From the NCBI RefSeq assembly GCF_018283645.1, contig NZ_JAGSXH010000048.1:1-43162 (forward strand): 43,162 nucleotides of DNA. Reading direction: 5' to 3'. Below the pieces are notes generated by a model that searched no databases, was not told the DNA's origin, and saw nothing but the letters and a program-made list of their open reading frames with translations. The DNA comes from Actinocrinis puniceicyclus (GTDB lineage: Bacteria > Actinomycetota > Actinomycetes > Streptomycetales > Catenulisporaceae). Shown piece after piece: positions 30,377 to 38,187 of the stretch. Within the stretch, counting starts at the first letter, position 1. Every line of letters starts with the position of its first letter. The position numbers and the translations under genes were made by a program.

Positions 30377-30925
30377 CTACCTGTTCCCGGCCCGCTCGTC
30401 GAGCAGCATGAGCCCGTAGGCCGCGATCGTGGCCAGATCGACGATGCGCCCGTCGCGCAGCATCGCCTCGAACTGTGCGCGCGGGAACCACTTCGCCACC
30501 AGGTCCGCTTCTTCCGGGTCCGGCGCGGCGGCCTGCGGATCCGCGGTCAGTTCGGTGGCCAGCCAGGCGTTGCACGCCTGGCTGGACATCCCGTAGGCGT
30601 GGAAGAAGCGGCCGAGCGGGGTCAGCCGGCCCGCGCTGAGCCCGGTCTCCTGGGAAAGCTCGTGCCGGGCCACCGCGGCCGGCTCGCCGTCGCCCCGGTC
30701 CGGCAGGGTGCCCTGCGGGAACTCCCAGTAGCGGCCGCCGACGGCGTAGCGGTACTGCTCGACCAGCCAGAAGCCGTCGTGCTCGAACGGCACTATCAGC
30801 GCCGAGTGCGGCTTGTCGACGACCCCGTAGACGCCCGCGGTCCCGTCGGCGCGCACGATGCCGTCCTCCCGCACCGTCATCCACGGGTTCTGATACACGA
30901 TCCGGCTGGAGACCTGCTCGATCAT
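30377..30925 (-). CDS. Nudix hydrolase, ADP-ribose-pyrophosphatase-like, with divergent Nudix box
   Basis: A 182-residue Nudix-fold protein. The fold is recognised from the beta strands ALIVPFEHDGFWLVEQYRYA, the proline-box YWEFPQGTLP, and the helix AVARHELSQETGLSAG. The box normally reads REuxEExGu; here it is HELSQETGL, with His for Arg and Gln for the first of the two adjacent Glu. Two of the metal-binding carboxylates remain. The arrangement FPQGTLPD resembles ADP-ribose/sugar-nucleotide pyrophosphatases. Activity is therefore likely but unproven. ATG at 30925 is the natural start; no strong ribosome site. It is convergent with the acyl-CoA dehydrogenase. Confidence 0.83.
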   Translation of the reverse strand: MIEQVSSRIVYQNPWMTVREDGIVRADGTAGVYGVVDKPHSALIVPFEHDGFWLVEQYRYAVGGRYWEFPQGTLPDRGDGEPAAVARHELSQETGLSAGRLTPLGRFFHAYGMSSQACNAWLATELTADPQAAAPDPEEADLVAKWFPRAQFEAMLRDGRIVDLATIAAYGLMLLDERAGNR

Positions 30926-31144
30926 GGCGGCCAGCCTAGCCGCAAGCGGCCGGTGGAGCGCGCCTGATCCTCGCGGCCGAGGACGGCGTGCGGATCGTCG
31001 GCAGCCTGATCGCCGGCTTCGATGGCTGGCGGTGCCGTCTCCATCGGCTCGCCGCCGCGCGGTCATTGTCGGTGCCCGCGGTTAGTCTCGTGACAAACGA
31101 AGATCGACCGGCTCGGCTTGCGCGCCGAGCGGACGGGAGCAGAC

Positions 31145-31516
31145 ATGCCAGTGGTGAGCAGACTCGCCGGTACCACGATCGACTGCCCGGACCCCGGGCG
31201 GCTGGCCGCCTTCTACCAGGCGCTGACCGGCTGGGAGAAAACCTACGACGAGGCCGAGTTCGCCGCGGTCGAGCCGCGCGGCGGCGGCCCCGGCCTGATC
31301 TTCCAGCGGGTCGAGTCGTACACCGCGCCGGCCTGGCCGGATCCGGCGCGCCCGCAACAGTTCCACCTCGACTTCGTCGCCGAGGGTGACCTGGACCGCG
31401 CCGAGGCCGCGGCGGTCGGGCTCGGCGCGACCCTCGCCGAACACCAGCCGAAGCCGGAGCGCTGGCGGGTGATGCTCGACCCGGTCGGGCACCCGTTCTG
31501 CCTCTGCGTCGGATGA
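31145..31516 (+). CDS. VOC-family (glyoxalase-like) protein
   Basis: A 123-residue vicinal-oxygen-chelate protein. Features: TTIDCPDPGRLAAFYQALTGW (first beta-alpha-beta unit), FHLDFVAEGDLDRAEAAAVGLGA, and the last strand VMLDPVGHPFCLCVG. The His in FHLDF and the residues near the C-terminus are where the family binds metal, but the single-domain size and lack of a second clear glutamate leave the reaction open; many such proteins in actinomycetes bind or resist small compounds. ATG at 31145 has GGGAG upstream. No operon partner. Confidence 0.88.
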   Translation: MPVVSRLAGTTIDCPDPGRLAAFYQALTGWEKTYDEAEFAAVEPRGGGPGLIFQRVESYTAPAWPDPARPQQFHLDFVAEGDLDRAEAAAVGLGATLAEHQPKPERWRVMLDPVGHPFCLCVG

Positions 31517-31634
31517 GCCGCGGGGCACCGTTGCGCTGTCGTGCGCTCGGGGTGACCGCGATACTTGTCCCGTGAGCTGCGCGGTCCGCCGGGGAGGTCC
31601 CTGCGGGCGGCGGCAGGGTGGACGGGAGTGCTAC

Positions 31635-32306
31635 GTGGCGGTCACCGACGAGGCGATCGAGAAGATCAAGGGCATGATCGTGACCGGGGCGCTGCGTCCC
31701 GGGGACCGGCTGCCGAAGGAGGCCGACCTCGCGGCCGACCTGGGCCTGTCGCGCAACTCGCTGCGCGAAGCGGTCAAGGCGCTCTCGCTGATCAACATCC
31801 TGGACGTGCGGCAGGGCGACGGCACCTACGTCACCAGCCTGGAGCCGCCGCTGCTGCTGGAGGCGCTCAGCTTCATAGTCGACTTCCACCAGGACAACAC
31901 GGTGCTGGAGTTCCTCGCGGTGCGCCGCATCCTGGAGCCGGCCGCGGTGGCGATGGCGGCGACACACATCGAGGAGCAGGAGGTCGCCGTGCTGCGCGCC
32001 CAGCTCGACGAGCTCGGCGCCAACCCGGACATCGACAAGCTGGTCGCCAGCGACCTGGAGTTCCACCGCCGGATAGCGGCGGCCTCCGGCAACTCGGTGC
32101 TGTGCTCGCTGCTGGACACGCTGTCCGCGCCGACCGCGCGCGCCCGGGTCTGGCGCGGCCTGACCCAGGAGGGCGCCGCGGCCCGGACCCTCTCCGAGCA
32201 TCGGGCGATCCTCGACGCGCTCCAGGCGCGCGACCCCGAGGTGGCGCGTTCCTGGGCGACGGTGCACATCGCCAGCGTCGAGCAGTGGCTCGCCTCCGTG
32301 CTCTGA
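31635..32306 (+). CDS. GntR-family (FadR/FCD) transcriptional regulator
   Basis: A 223-residue regulator with an N-terminal GntR winged helix (residues ~5-72: GALRPGDRLPKEADLAADLGLSRNSLREAVKAL) and a C-terminal FCD ligand domain. The FCD metal-site pattern is visible as DLEFHRRIAAASGN, with further His in EHRAILDAL and VHIASVEQW. FCD regulators typically respond to sugar acids or 2-keto acids. It is convergent with the fucose-type catabolic genes and is probably their repressor (inference). GTG at 31635 has GGGAG at 31624-31628. A TGTATAC-containing palindrome like other FCD sites lies in front of the fuconate dehydratase gene. Confidence 0.9.
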   Translation: MAVTDEAIEKIKGMIVTGALRPGDRLPKEADLAADLGLSRNSLREAVKALSLINILDVRQGDGTYVTSLEPPLLLEALSFIVDFHQDNTVLEFLAVRRILEPAAVAMAATHIEEQEVAVLRAQLDELGANPDIDKLVASDLEFHRRIAAASGNSVLCSLLDTLSAPTARARVWRGLTQEGAAARTLSEHRAILDALQARDPEVARSWATVHIASVEQWLASVL

Positions 32307-32327
32307 TATGGCCCGGCCGTTCAGCTC

Positions 32328-32343
32328 AGTACCAGTAGGTACT
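32328..32343. terminator. short hairpin between convergent genes
   Basis: AGTACC-AGTA-GGTACT is a perfect 6-bp stem with a 4-base loop. It lies between the GntR gene and the aldo/keto reductase stop (32342-32344). Weak as a terminator, but nothing else is in this 35-base gap. Confidence 0.35.
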
Positions 32344-33373
32344 AGTAGCCGCCGAGGCGTACCGCCTCCGGGGCCACCAGTCCCGACTCGGCCAGTTCGG
32401 CCCACAGCAGGTCCGGGATCGGGTGCGCGAACAGCGCGGCGTTCTCGCGGACCTCCGCCTCGCTGCGGCAGCCGACCAGCACGCTGGCCGCTGCCGGTTG
32501 CCGCAGCGGGAACTGCAACGCCGCCGCCTTCAGCGGCACGCCGTGACGCGCGCAGACAGCGGCGATCGTCTGCGCCTTGCGCACCAACTGCTCCGGCGCG
32601 GTGACGTAGTCGAACGTGGCGCCCGGTCTCGGATTCGCCAGCAGGCCGGAGTTGAAGACCCCGCCGAACACCACCGAGGTGCCGCGCCGCCCGCACTCGG
32701 GCAGCAGATCGGCCAGCGCCGACTGGTCGAGCAGCGTGTAGCGCCCCGCGCACAGCACCACGTCGAGATCGAAGTCGCGCACGAAACGGGTCGGCATCGC
32801 GGACTGGTTCATGCCCGCGCCGATCGCCCCGACGACGCCCTGGGCGCGCAACGCGGCGAGCGCGGCGTATCCGGCCTCGTACACCTCGCGTTCGTGATTG
32901 TCCGGGTCGTGCAGCAGCGCCACGTCGATCCGGTCCAGACCGAGCCGCTCCAGCGACGCCTCGAGCGACGCGCGGATGCCGGCCGCGCTGAAATCCCATT
33001 CCCGGGCGCGCGGCGGGGTGTCCACGAAGCCTTGAGCGTCGGGCTGCTCGCCGTCCCGCAGCGGCCGCAGCAGCCGGCCGACCTTCGTCGAGAGCGTGAA
33101 AGCGGCCCGGTCCCGACCGGCCAGCGCGCGGCCGAGCCGCTCCTCGGCCAGCCCCACGCCGTAGTGCGGCGCGGTGTCCAGATAGCCGATGCCGACCTCG
33201 AACGCCGCGTCGAGCACGGCAGCCGCCTGCCGGTCGGTCACCGCGCCGAACAGGTTGCCCAGTGGAGCCGTGCCGAGCGACAGGGCGGTGACCCACACGC
33301 CGCTGCGCCCGAGCCTCCTGCGCGCCGAAGCCGCCCGGGGAGCACTGCCGCCCACGTTCGTGTTCGCGTTCAC
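32342..33373 (-). CDS. aldo/keto reductase, probable L-fucose (D-threo-aldose) dehydrogenase
   Basis: A 343-residue aldo-keto reductase. The catalytic tetrad is present: D and Y in YLDTAPHYG, K in LSTKVGR, H in VALLHDPDNHE. The family includes L-fucose/D-threo-aldose 1-dehydrogenases that oxidise L-fucose to its lactone. Its neighbours are a fuconate dehydratase-like enolase, an SDR and a fumarylacetoacetase-like hydrolase, which supports step one of the non-phosphorylative fucose pathway. The gene is separated by 165 bases from the SDR on the same strand. GTG at 33373 is the earliest start before the AKR core; the ribosome site is weak. A palindrome CGTTGCAACG lies in the gap at 33494-33503 and may be an operator. 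Confidence 0.86.
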   Translation of the reverse strand: MNANTNVGGSAPRAASARRRLGRSGVWVTALSLGTAPLGNLFGAVTDRQAAAVLDAAFEVGIGYLDTAPHYGVGLAEERLGRALAGRDRAAFTLSTKVGRLLRPLRDGEQPDAQGFVDTPPRAREWDFSAAGIRASLEASLERLGLDRIDVALLHDPDNHEREVYEAGYAALAALRAQGVVGAIGAGMNQSAMPTRFVRDFDLDVVLCAGRYTLLDQSALADLLPECGRRGTSVVFGGVFNSGLLANPRPGATFDYVTAPEQLVRKAQTIAAVCARHGVPLKAAALQFPLRQPAAASVLVGCRSEAEVRENAALFAHPIPDLLWAELAESGLVAPEAVRLGGY

Positions 33374-33538
33374 CGCGGACTCGTCGATCCGCGCTCGCCG
33401 CGCCGCCGGCCATGCCGCCCCGGCTGTAGCGTGACCAGAAGCATTTGGTCGTGCCGCACCTGCCGTGCGCGGCTCATCTTGTGGCGCGGGTGTCGTTGCA
33501 ACGCTTTCTCCTCCCGGGTCTCAACGGCGCAGAGCGAG

Positions 33539-34348
33539 TCAGAACGTGGCGTCTCCCGGCGGGCGCAGCCGCAAGCCCGCCACGCCGCCGTCCACCGCGA
33601 GCGAGGTGCCGGTGGTGGCGCCGGACAGCGGGCTGGCCAGAGAGGCGATCGCGTACGCGACCTCGTGCGGGGAGACCAGGCGGCCGAGCGGTTGTCTCGC
33701 CTCCAGCGCCGCGCGCTCGCGCGCGGGATCCGGCGAGAGGTTCAGCAGCCGGCCGACCCACGGCGTGTCCGCGGTTCCGGGATTCACGCAGTTCACCCTG
33801 ATCCCCTCCCGCGCGTGGTCCGCGGCCATCGCCAGCGTCAGGGACAGCACCGCGCCCTTGGTCGCCGAGTACAGCGCGCGCTGCGGCAGTCCCGCCGTGG
33901 CAACGATCGAACACGTGTTGACGATCGCGGCGTGTGCGGATCGGCGCAGGTGAGGGAGTGCGGCGCGGGTCACACGCACTATCCCGAAGACGTTCACGTC
34001 GAACACGCGCAGCCATTCGGCGTCGTCGTTGTCTTCGACGGTCCCGATCGCGCCGATGCCGGCGTTGTTCACCAGCACGTCGATCCCGCCCAACTCCTCG
34101 TCGATCCGGGCGATCGCCGCGCGCACCGATTCGTCGTCGGTCACGTCCGCCTGAACAGCGAACCAGGAGCCTGACACGCTCGTACTGCTCGTACTGCTCG
34201 TACTGCTGCTCGTGCCCGCGGCCTCGCCCAGCTCCCGGTCGACCACGGCCACCCGCGCCCCGCGTTCGGCCAGCAGCGCGGCCGTCGCCGCGCCGATTCC
34301 GGACGCGCCGCCGGTGACCACGGCCACCAGGCCCGCGAAGTCGTTCAA
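33539..34348 (-). CDS. SDR dehydrogenase, probable 2-keto-3-deoxy-L-fuconate dehydrogenase
   Basis: A 269-residue SDR. NAD(P) motif [14 protein letters not shown], catalytic S in VNTCSIVA, Y and K in YSATKGAV, and the substrate-loop [13 protein letters not shown] are all present. In the L-fucose route such an SDR oxidises 2-keto-3-deoxy-L-fuconate to the 2,4-diketo compound. It overlaps the fuconate dehydratase by four bases (TTGA): the start is TTG at 34348 with GGAG seven bases upstream, so the two are coupled. Oddity: between strands beta2 and beta3 the protein carries a Ser/Thr tract ([11 protein letters not shown]) from a 9-base tandem repeat in the DNA, absent from normal SDRs. Confidence 0.88.
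   Translation of the reverse strand: MNDFAGLVAVVTGGASGIGAATAALLAERGARVAVVDRELGEAAGTSSSTSSTSSTSVSGSWFAVQADVTDDESVRAAIARIDEELGGIDVLVNNAGIGAIGTVEDNDDAEWLRVFDVNVFGIVRVTRAALPHLRRSAHAAIVNTCSIVATAGLPQRALYSATKGAVLSLTLAMAADHAREGIRVNCVNPGTADTPWVGRLLNLSPDPARERAALEARQPLGRLVSPHEVAYAIASLASPLSGATTGTSLAVDGGVAGLRLRPPGDATF
34178..34204. repeat. three 9-bp tandem repeats inside the SDR gene
   Basis: GCTCGTACT occurs three times in a row (34178-34204, plus strand), followed by a partial copy. It encodes the Ser/Thr-rich tract of the minus-strand SDR. The unit is a multiple of three, so copy-number change would keep the frame. Confidence 0.85.
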
Positions 34349-35679
34349 CTCACGTCTCCCTCGGCCGGTGCGGCCCCGGACCACACCGGGCCGTCCGGGA
34401 AAAGGTAACGCGCCCGGCTGGCGCGCACGATCTGCGCGCTGAATCCCGGGCTGGTCGGCGCCTGGTACCGGCCGCCCTTGATGCGCACCGGATCGACGAA
34501 ATGCTCGTGCAGGTTGTCGACGTACTCGATCGCCCGGTCCTCCATCCGCCCGCTGACGGCCACGAAATCGAACATGGCAAGGTGCTGCACCAGCTCGCAC
34601 AGGCCGACGCCCCCGGCGTGCGGGCACACCGGCGTGCCGAATTTCGCGGCCAGCAGCAGGATCGCCACGTTCTCGTTGACGCCGCCGACCCGCGCCGCGT
34701 CGATCTGCACGATGTCGACCGCGCCGGCCTGCAGCAGCTGTTTGAAGACCACCCGGTTCTGCACGTGTTCCCCGGTGGCGACCTTCACCGGCGCGACGGC
34801 GCGGCGGATCGCCGCGTGCCCGAGCACGTCGTCCGGGCTGGTCGGCTCCTCGATCCAGTACGGGTCGAATCCGGCCAGCGCGCGCACCCACTCGATCGCC
34901 TCGCCGACGTTCCAGCGCTGATTCGCATCCACCGCGATGCGCACTCGCGGACCCACCGCCGCGCGTGCCGCGCGCAGCCGGCGCACGTCGTCCTGCACCG
35001 AGGCGCCGACCTTCAGCTTGATCTGGGTGAAACCGTCGGCCACCGCCTCGCGGGCGAGCCGGGTCACCTTCGCGTCGTCGTAGCCGAGCCAGCCCGGCGA
35101 GGTCGTATATGCCGGATAGCCGTCGCGCAACAGCAGTTGCTCGCGCTCGGCCCGTCCCGGCTCGGCCGCGGACAGCAGTTCCAGCGCCTCGTCCGGGGTG
35201 AGCGCGTCGACCAGGTAGCGGAAGTCGACCAGCTCGACCAGCTGCTTCGGCGTCATGTCGGCCAGCAGCTTCCACACCGGCTTGCCGGCGCGTTTGGCGG
35301 CCAGGTCCCAGGCGGCGTTGAGCACCGCGCCGATGGCCATGTGCATGACGCCCTTCTCCGGGCCGAGCCAGCGCAGCTGGCTGTCGCCGACCAGTTGCCC
35401 GCTGAAGCGACCGAGATGGTCGATCACCTCGTCCAGCAGGCGACCGACCACGAACGGGCGCAGCGCGCCGATCGCCGCGGTAACCACGTCGTTGCCGCGG
35501 CCGATGGTGAAGCAGAACGCGTGGCCCTGCGCGCCGTCCCGGGCGTCGGTACGCAGGATCACATAAGCAGCCGAATAATCCGGGTCCGGATGCATCGCGT
35601 CCGAGCCGTCGAGGGTTGCCGAAGTAGGGAAGCGCAGGTCGAGGCAGTCGAGCGCGGTGATGAGGGCGGCGCGGGCCAT
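34345..35679 (-). CDS. enolase-superfamily L-fuconate dehydratase
   Basis: A 444-residue mandelate-racemase/fuconate-dehydratase type enzyme, close to the 441-residue FucD of Xanthomonas. The K-x-K motif is KLKV with K221 and K223; metal ligands appear as D251 in VDANQRW, E277/E278 in WIEEP and E in ATGEHVQNR; the general-acid His is in CPHAGGVGL. The N-terminal [29 protein letters not shown]-type capping domain matches FucD. It dehydrates L-fuconate to 2-keto-3-deoxy-L-fuconate. ATG at 35679 is preferred over GTG at 35688 because AAAGGG lies nine bases ahead of the ATG. It overlaps the SDR start. Confidence 0.9.
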   Translation of the reverse strand: MARAALITALDCLDLRFPTSATLDGSDAMHPDPDYSAAYVILRTDARDGAQGHAFCFTIGRGNDVVTAAIGALRPFVVGRLLDEVIDHLGRFSGQLVGDSQLRWLGPEKGVMHMAIGAVLNAAWDLAAKRAGKPVWKLLADMTPKQLVELVDFRYLVDALTPDEALELLSAAEPGRAEREQLLLRDGYPAYTTSPGWLGYDDAKVTRLAREAVADGFTQIKLKVGASVQDDVRRLRAARAAVGPRVRIAVDANQRWNVGEAIEWVRALAGFDPYWIEEPTSPDDVLGHAAIRRAVAPVKVATGEHVQNRVVFKQLLQAGAVDIVQIDAARVGGVNENVAILLLAAKFGTPVCPHAGGVGLCELVQHLAMFDFVAVSGRMEDRAIEYVDNLHEHFVDPVRIKGGRYQAPTSPGFSAQIVRASRARYLFPDGPVWSGAAPAEGDVS

Positions 35680-35739
35680 GCGGGTCACCCTTTCGGCGAT
35701 CCCCGCGCGCGGAGACCGGTCGTCCGACAGCAGTCATCC

Positions 35740-35751
35740 GATGTATACGCC
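35740..35751. promoter_or_regulatory. possible FCD-regulator operator
   Basis: GATGTATACGCC (35740-35751) contains the GTATAC core seen in many FCD-type GntR operators (of the TGGTATACCA kind). It is about 60 bases upstream of the fuconate dehydratase start and within the gap to the divergent hydrolase. Only a short core matches, so this is tentative. Confidence 0.35.
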
Positions 35752-35878
35752 CAGGCTTTCGGTGTTGTCCAGGGACGAGCCGGCATTGATCCAGTCATGG
35801 TGGCGGCAGATTCCGAAATCGACACTCTCGCATCGAAGGAATGGTCGGATGATGCGGCGCTGTCGTAGAGTCCGCTGC

Positions 35879-36745
35879 ATGAAGCTGTTGCGCATCGGAG
35901 AGCCGGGCCGCGAGCGGCCGCACGTGGCCTTGGACGGCGGTCTCGTCCTCGACGTGTCCGACCTGACTGCCGACTACACCCCGCAGTTCCTGGCCGGCGG
36001 CGGTCTCGACCGGCTGCGCGCCGAGGTCGTGCGGCGCGCGGGGACGGGCGCGGGCGCGCCCGTCCCCGAGGGCGCGCGCGTCGGCGCCCCGATCCCGCGG
36101 CCCGGGAAGATCGTCTGCATCGGCCTCAACTATGCCGACCACGCGGCCGAGACCGGCGCCGCGATCCCCGCCGAGCCGGTGGTCTTCATGAAGGCCCCTG
36201 ATACGTTCGTCGGCCCGCGCGACGAGGTGCGCATCCCGCGCGGCTCGGCCAAGACGGACTACGAGGTCGAACTCGGCGTCGTGATCGGCTCGCGCGCCCG
36301 CTACCTGGAGTCGGCCGCGGCCGGCCTGGCCGCGGTGGCGGGCTACCTGGTGTGCAACGACGTATCAGAACGCGAATTCCAGCTGGAGCGCGGCGGCACC
36401 TGGGACAAGGGCAAGAGCTGCGAGACCTTCAACCCGGCCGGGCCGTACCTGGTGACCGCGGACGAGGTGCCCGACCCGGGCGGACTGGACCTGTGGCTGG
36501 ACGTGAACGGACAGCGCCGCCAGAGCTCGAACACCAAGAACCTGATCTTCGGCGTCGGGGAGCTGATCAGGTACGTCAGCCAGTTCATGGTGCTCGAACC
36601 GGGGGACCTGATCAACACCGGCACGCCCGGCGGCGTCGCTCTGGCCACCGGCCGTCCCGAGGACTACCTCAAGCCCGGCGACGTCGTCGAGCTCGGCATC
36701 ACCGGCCTCGGCGCACAGCGGGTGACCTTCGTCGCCGCGCCCTGA
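35879..36745 (+). CDS. fumarylacetoacetase-family hydrolase, probable 2,4-diketo-3-deoxy-L-fuconate hydrolase
   Basis: A 288-residue FAH-superfamily enzyme. The fold is marked by IGLNYADHAAETGA and by the metal ligands in DYEVELGVVIG (two Glu) and CNDVSERE (Asp), with the C-terminal INTGTPGGVALATG. In the L-fucose and L-rhamnose pathways of this kind an FAH-type hydrolase splits the 2,4-diketo-3-deoxy acid into pyruvate and L-lactate. Its placement next to the fuconate dehydratase makes that reading likely; an alternative is another acylpyruvase. ATG at 35879 is the start; the ribosome site is weak. It is divergent from the fuconate dehydratase gene (about 200 bases). Confidence 0.88.
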   Translation: MKLLRIGEPGRERPHVALDGGLVLDVSDLTADYTPQFLAGGGLDRLRAEVVRRAGTGAGAPVPEGARVGAPIPRPGKIVCIGLNYADHAAETGAAIPAEPVVFMKAPDTFVGPRDEVRIPRGSAKTDYEVELGVVIGSRARYLESAAAGLAAVAGYLVCNDVSEREFQLERGGTWDKGKSCETFNPAGPYLVTADEVPDPGGLDLWLDVNGQRRQSSNTKNLIFGVGELIRYVSQFMVLEPGDLINTGTPGGVALATGRPEDYLKPGDVVELGITGLGAQRVTFVAAP

Positions 36746-36795
36746 CGAGCGGATTCGCACGCTATACGGGACGACGCCTGTGTCATGATCCGTGC

Positions 36796-37293
36796 ATGCG
36801 GACGCTGGACGGGGCTCTGACGCGCACGCCCCGGGGCAGATTCCTGCTCGCACTGCTTGTCGTCGTGGCCTTGCTCGCGCTCGGCGTCGGGATGTGGGTG
36901 TGGATCGTGACGCACCTGACCCGCGCCCTCGACCTGGAGAGGCACGGAATCCGGGTCAGCGCCACGGTCCTGGCCGACGGGCGTGATCCGAAGGGACGCG
37001 ACGAGCAGTTGTCCTTCCCGCTTCCCGACGGCTCGACGGCCACGGCGTGGACCGGGGCGGTCGCCGCGCGCCAGCCGCCCGGCGGCACGCTGACCGCGAT
37101 CTACCTGCCGGGGCGGCCGGCGACGGTGGAGGGCGCGGACTACGTCGGCTGGTGGTGGGTCGGCGCCGTCGTCCTGCCGCTGTTCGGCACGGCCTTCGCG
37201 ACCGCGGGCCTGTGGCTGCTCTGGACGCTCCTGGACCGAACCCGCCGGCAGCGCCGGGCCGCGGCTATTGGCAGCCGCGCTGAGCCATCGTGA
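36796..37293 (+). CDS. DUF3592-like two-pass membrane protein
   Basis: A 165-residue protein with two transmembrane segments: FLLALLVVVALLALGVGMWVWIV near residue 17 and VGAVVLPLFGTAFATAGLWLLWTLL near 123. Between them lies an extracytoplasmic beta-type region (GIRVSATVLADGRD, then GTLTAIYLPGRPATVEGADYVG) resembling the DUF3592 family. Function unknown. ATG at 36796. It overlaps the 3' end of the convergent methyltransferase by 29 bases. No signal peptide beyond the first TM helix. Confidence 0.72.
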   Translation: MRTLDGALTRTPRGRFLLALLVVVALLALGVGMWVWIVTHLTRALDLERHGIRVSATVLADGRDPKGRDEQLSFPLPDGSTATAWTGAVAARQPPGGTLTAIYLPGRPATVEGADYVGWWWVGAVVLPLFGTAFATAGLWLLWTLLDRTRRQRRAAAIGSRAEPS

Positions 37294-37936
37294 GTTGCCC
37301 GAGGAAGGTGAACATCCTCGTTCCCGGCCGCAGCGGGCTCGGCGGCGGACCGTCGAGCCTGCGGTGCACCCCGACGCCGAAGTCCCCGGGCTCGGTGACG
37401 AATTCGAGTTCGAAGCCGCAGTCCGCGAACCACCCGCAGATGCTCGGGACAAGGTCCGGCTCGCGCCGGTGGCGGGTCCACACGACGCTGCCTCCTCGCC
37501 GGCACAGCGCCGCGCAGTGCTCGACGGTGCGGTGAACGTCCTCGGCCGTGATGTTGCCGAAGACGCCGCAGGCCAGCACGAGTTGTGCCGGAGCGGACGA
37601 GAGGTAGTGGTCCGTGAGCGCGGCGTCGCCGGTGACCACCTCGACACCGGGCAGCCCGAGCTCTTCCGCGCACCGCCGGGCCACCTCGGTGTTGCGCGGG
37701 TCGAGTTCGACCAGTACGGCGGACACCTCGTCCCGGCGCGGATGGTCCTCAAGCACGCCGAGCAGGTCGCGGCCCTGCCCGGCGCACATCGACAGCACGT
37801 CGATCCGTCCCGGGGGTGCGGCGTCCAGCGCGAGCCTGATGCGTTCCTGCACGACCGCCAGACGCCGGGCGAGCAGGGAACCGGGCTGGTCGTATCGCTC
37901 GTGCCACGCCAGCCAGTCTTGAGCAGCGACCGTCAC
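37265..37936 (-). CDS. class I SAM-dependent methyltransferase-like protein
   Basis: A 223-residue protein with a degenerate methyltransferase fold: motif I is IDVLSMCAGQGRDLLGVL, motif II VSAVLVELDPRN, and LVLACGVFGNIT in motif IV position. Motif I lacks the usual GxGxG (CAGQGRD), a variant seen in a small group of actinobacterial methyltransferase-like proteins. The N-terminal WLAWHERYDQPGSLLARRLAVVQ is also characteristic of that group. The target is unknown. GTG at 37936 is the start. It overlaps the 3' end of the convergent DUF3592-like gene by 29 bases. Confidence 0.8.
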   Translation of the reverse strand: MTVAAQDWLAWHERYDQPGSLLARRLAVVQERIRLALDAAPPGRIDVLSMCAGQGRDLLGVLEDHPRRDEVSAVLVELDPRNTEVARRCAEELGLPGVEVVTGDAALTDHYLSSAPAQLVLACGVFGNITAEDVHRTVEHCAALCRRGGSVVWTRHRREPDLVPSICGWFADCGFELEFVTEPGDFGVGVHRRLDGPPPSPLRPGTRMFTFLGQLTMAQRGCQ

Positions 37937-38151
37937 ACCCGCAGCCTAGGCCGGGCGCGCGGCAGCGGCCAGCGAATATAACCGCCTACCGGTGCTATAC
38001 CCGCCAGCCGCTGCATGTCGGCCGCTCGCCTCGGGCCGCGCTCGTCCCACCGCTTGCTGCTTACCGCGTACCCGTTACGCGGACCGTTTCCGCGTACCGC
38101 TTGCGGATCTGGTTAACGCGTCCGGTTCCGGTCTACACGTACTGCCCAGCC

Positions 38152-38187
38152 GCCGGTCAGTGCTCATTACCCGGCCGGTCAGTGCTC
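38152..38187. repeat. 14-bp direct repeat over the PAC2 gene stop
   Basis: GCCGGTCAGTGCTC occurs at 38152-38165 and 38174-38187, starts 22 bases apart. The second copy includes the stop and last codons of the PAC2-family gene (minus strand); the first lies just beyond it. Confidence 0.85.

Noticed and set aside
33539-35737. A 732-codon minus-strand frame joining the SDR and the region of the enolase
   Set aside because: The SDR has its own TTG start and ribosome site, and the enolase is intact in another frame; the apparent fusion is an open-frame coincidence.
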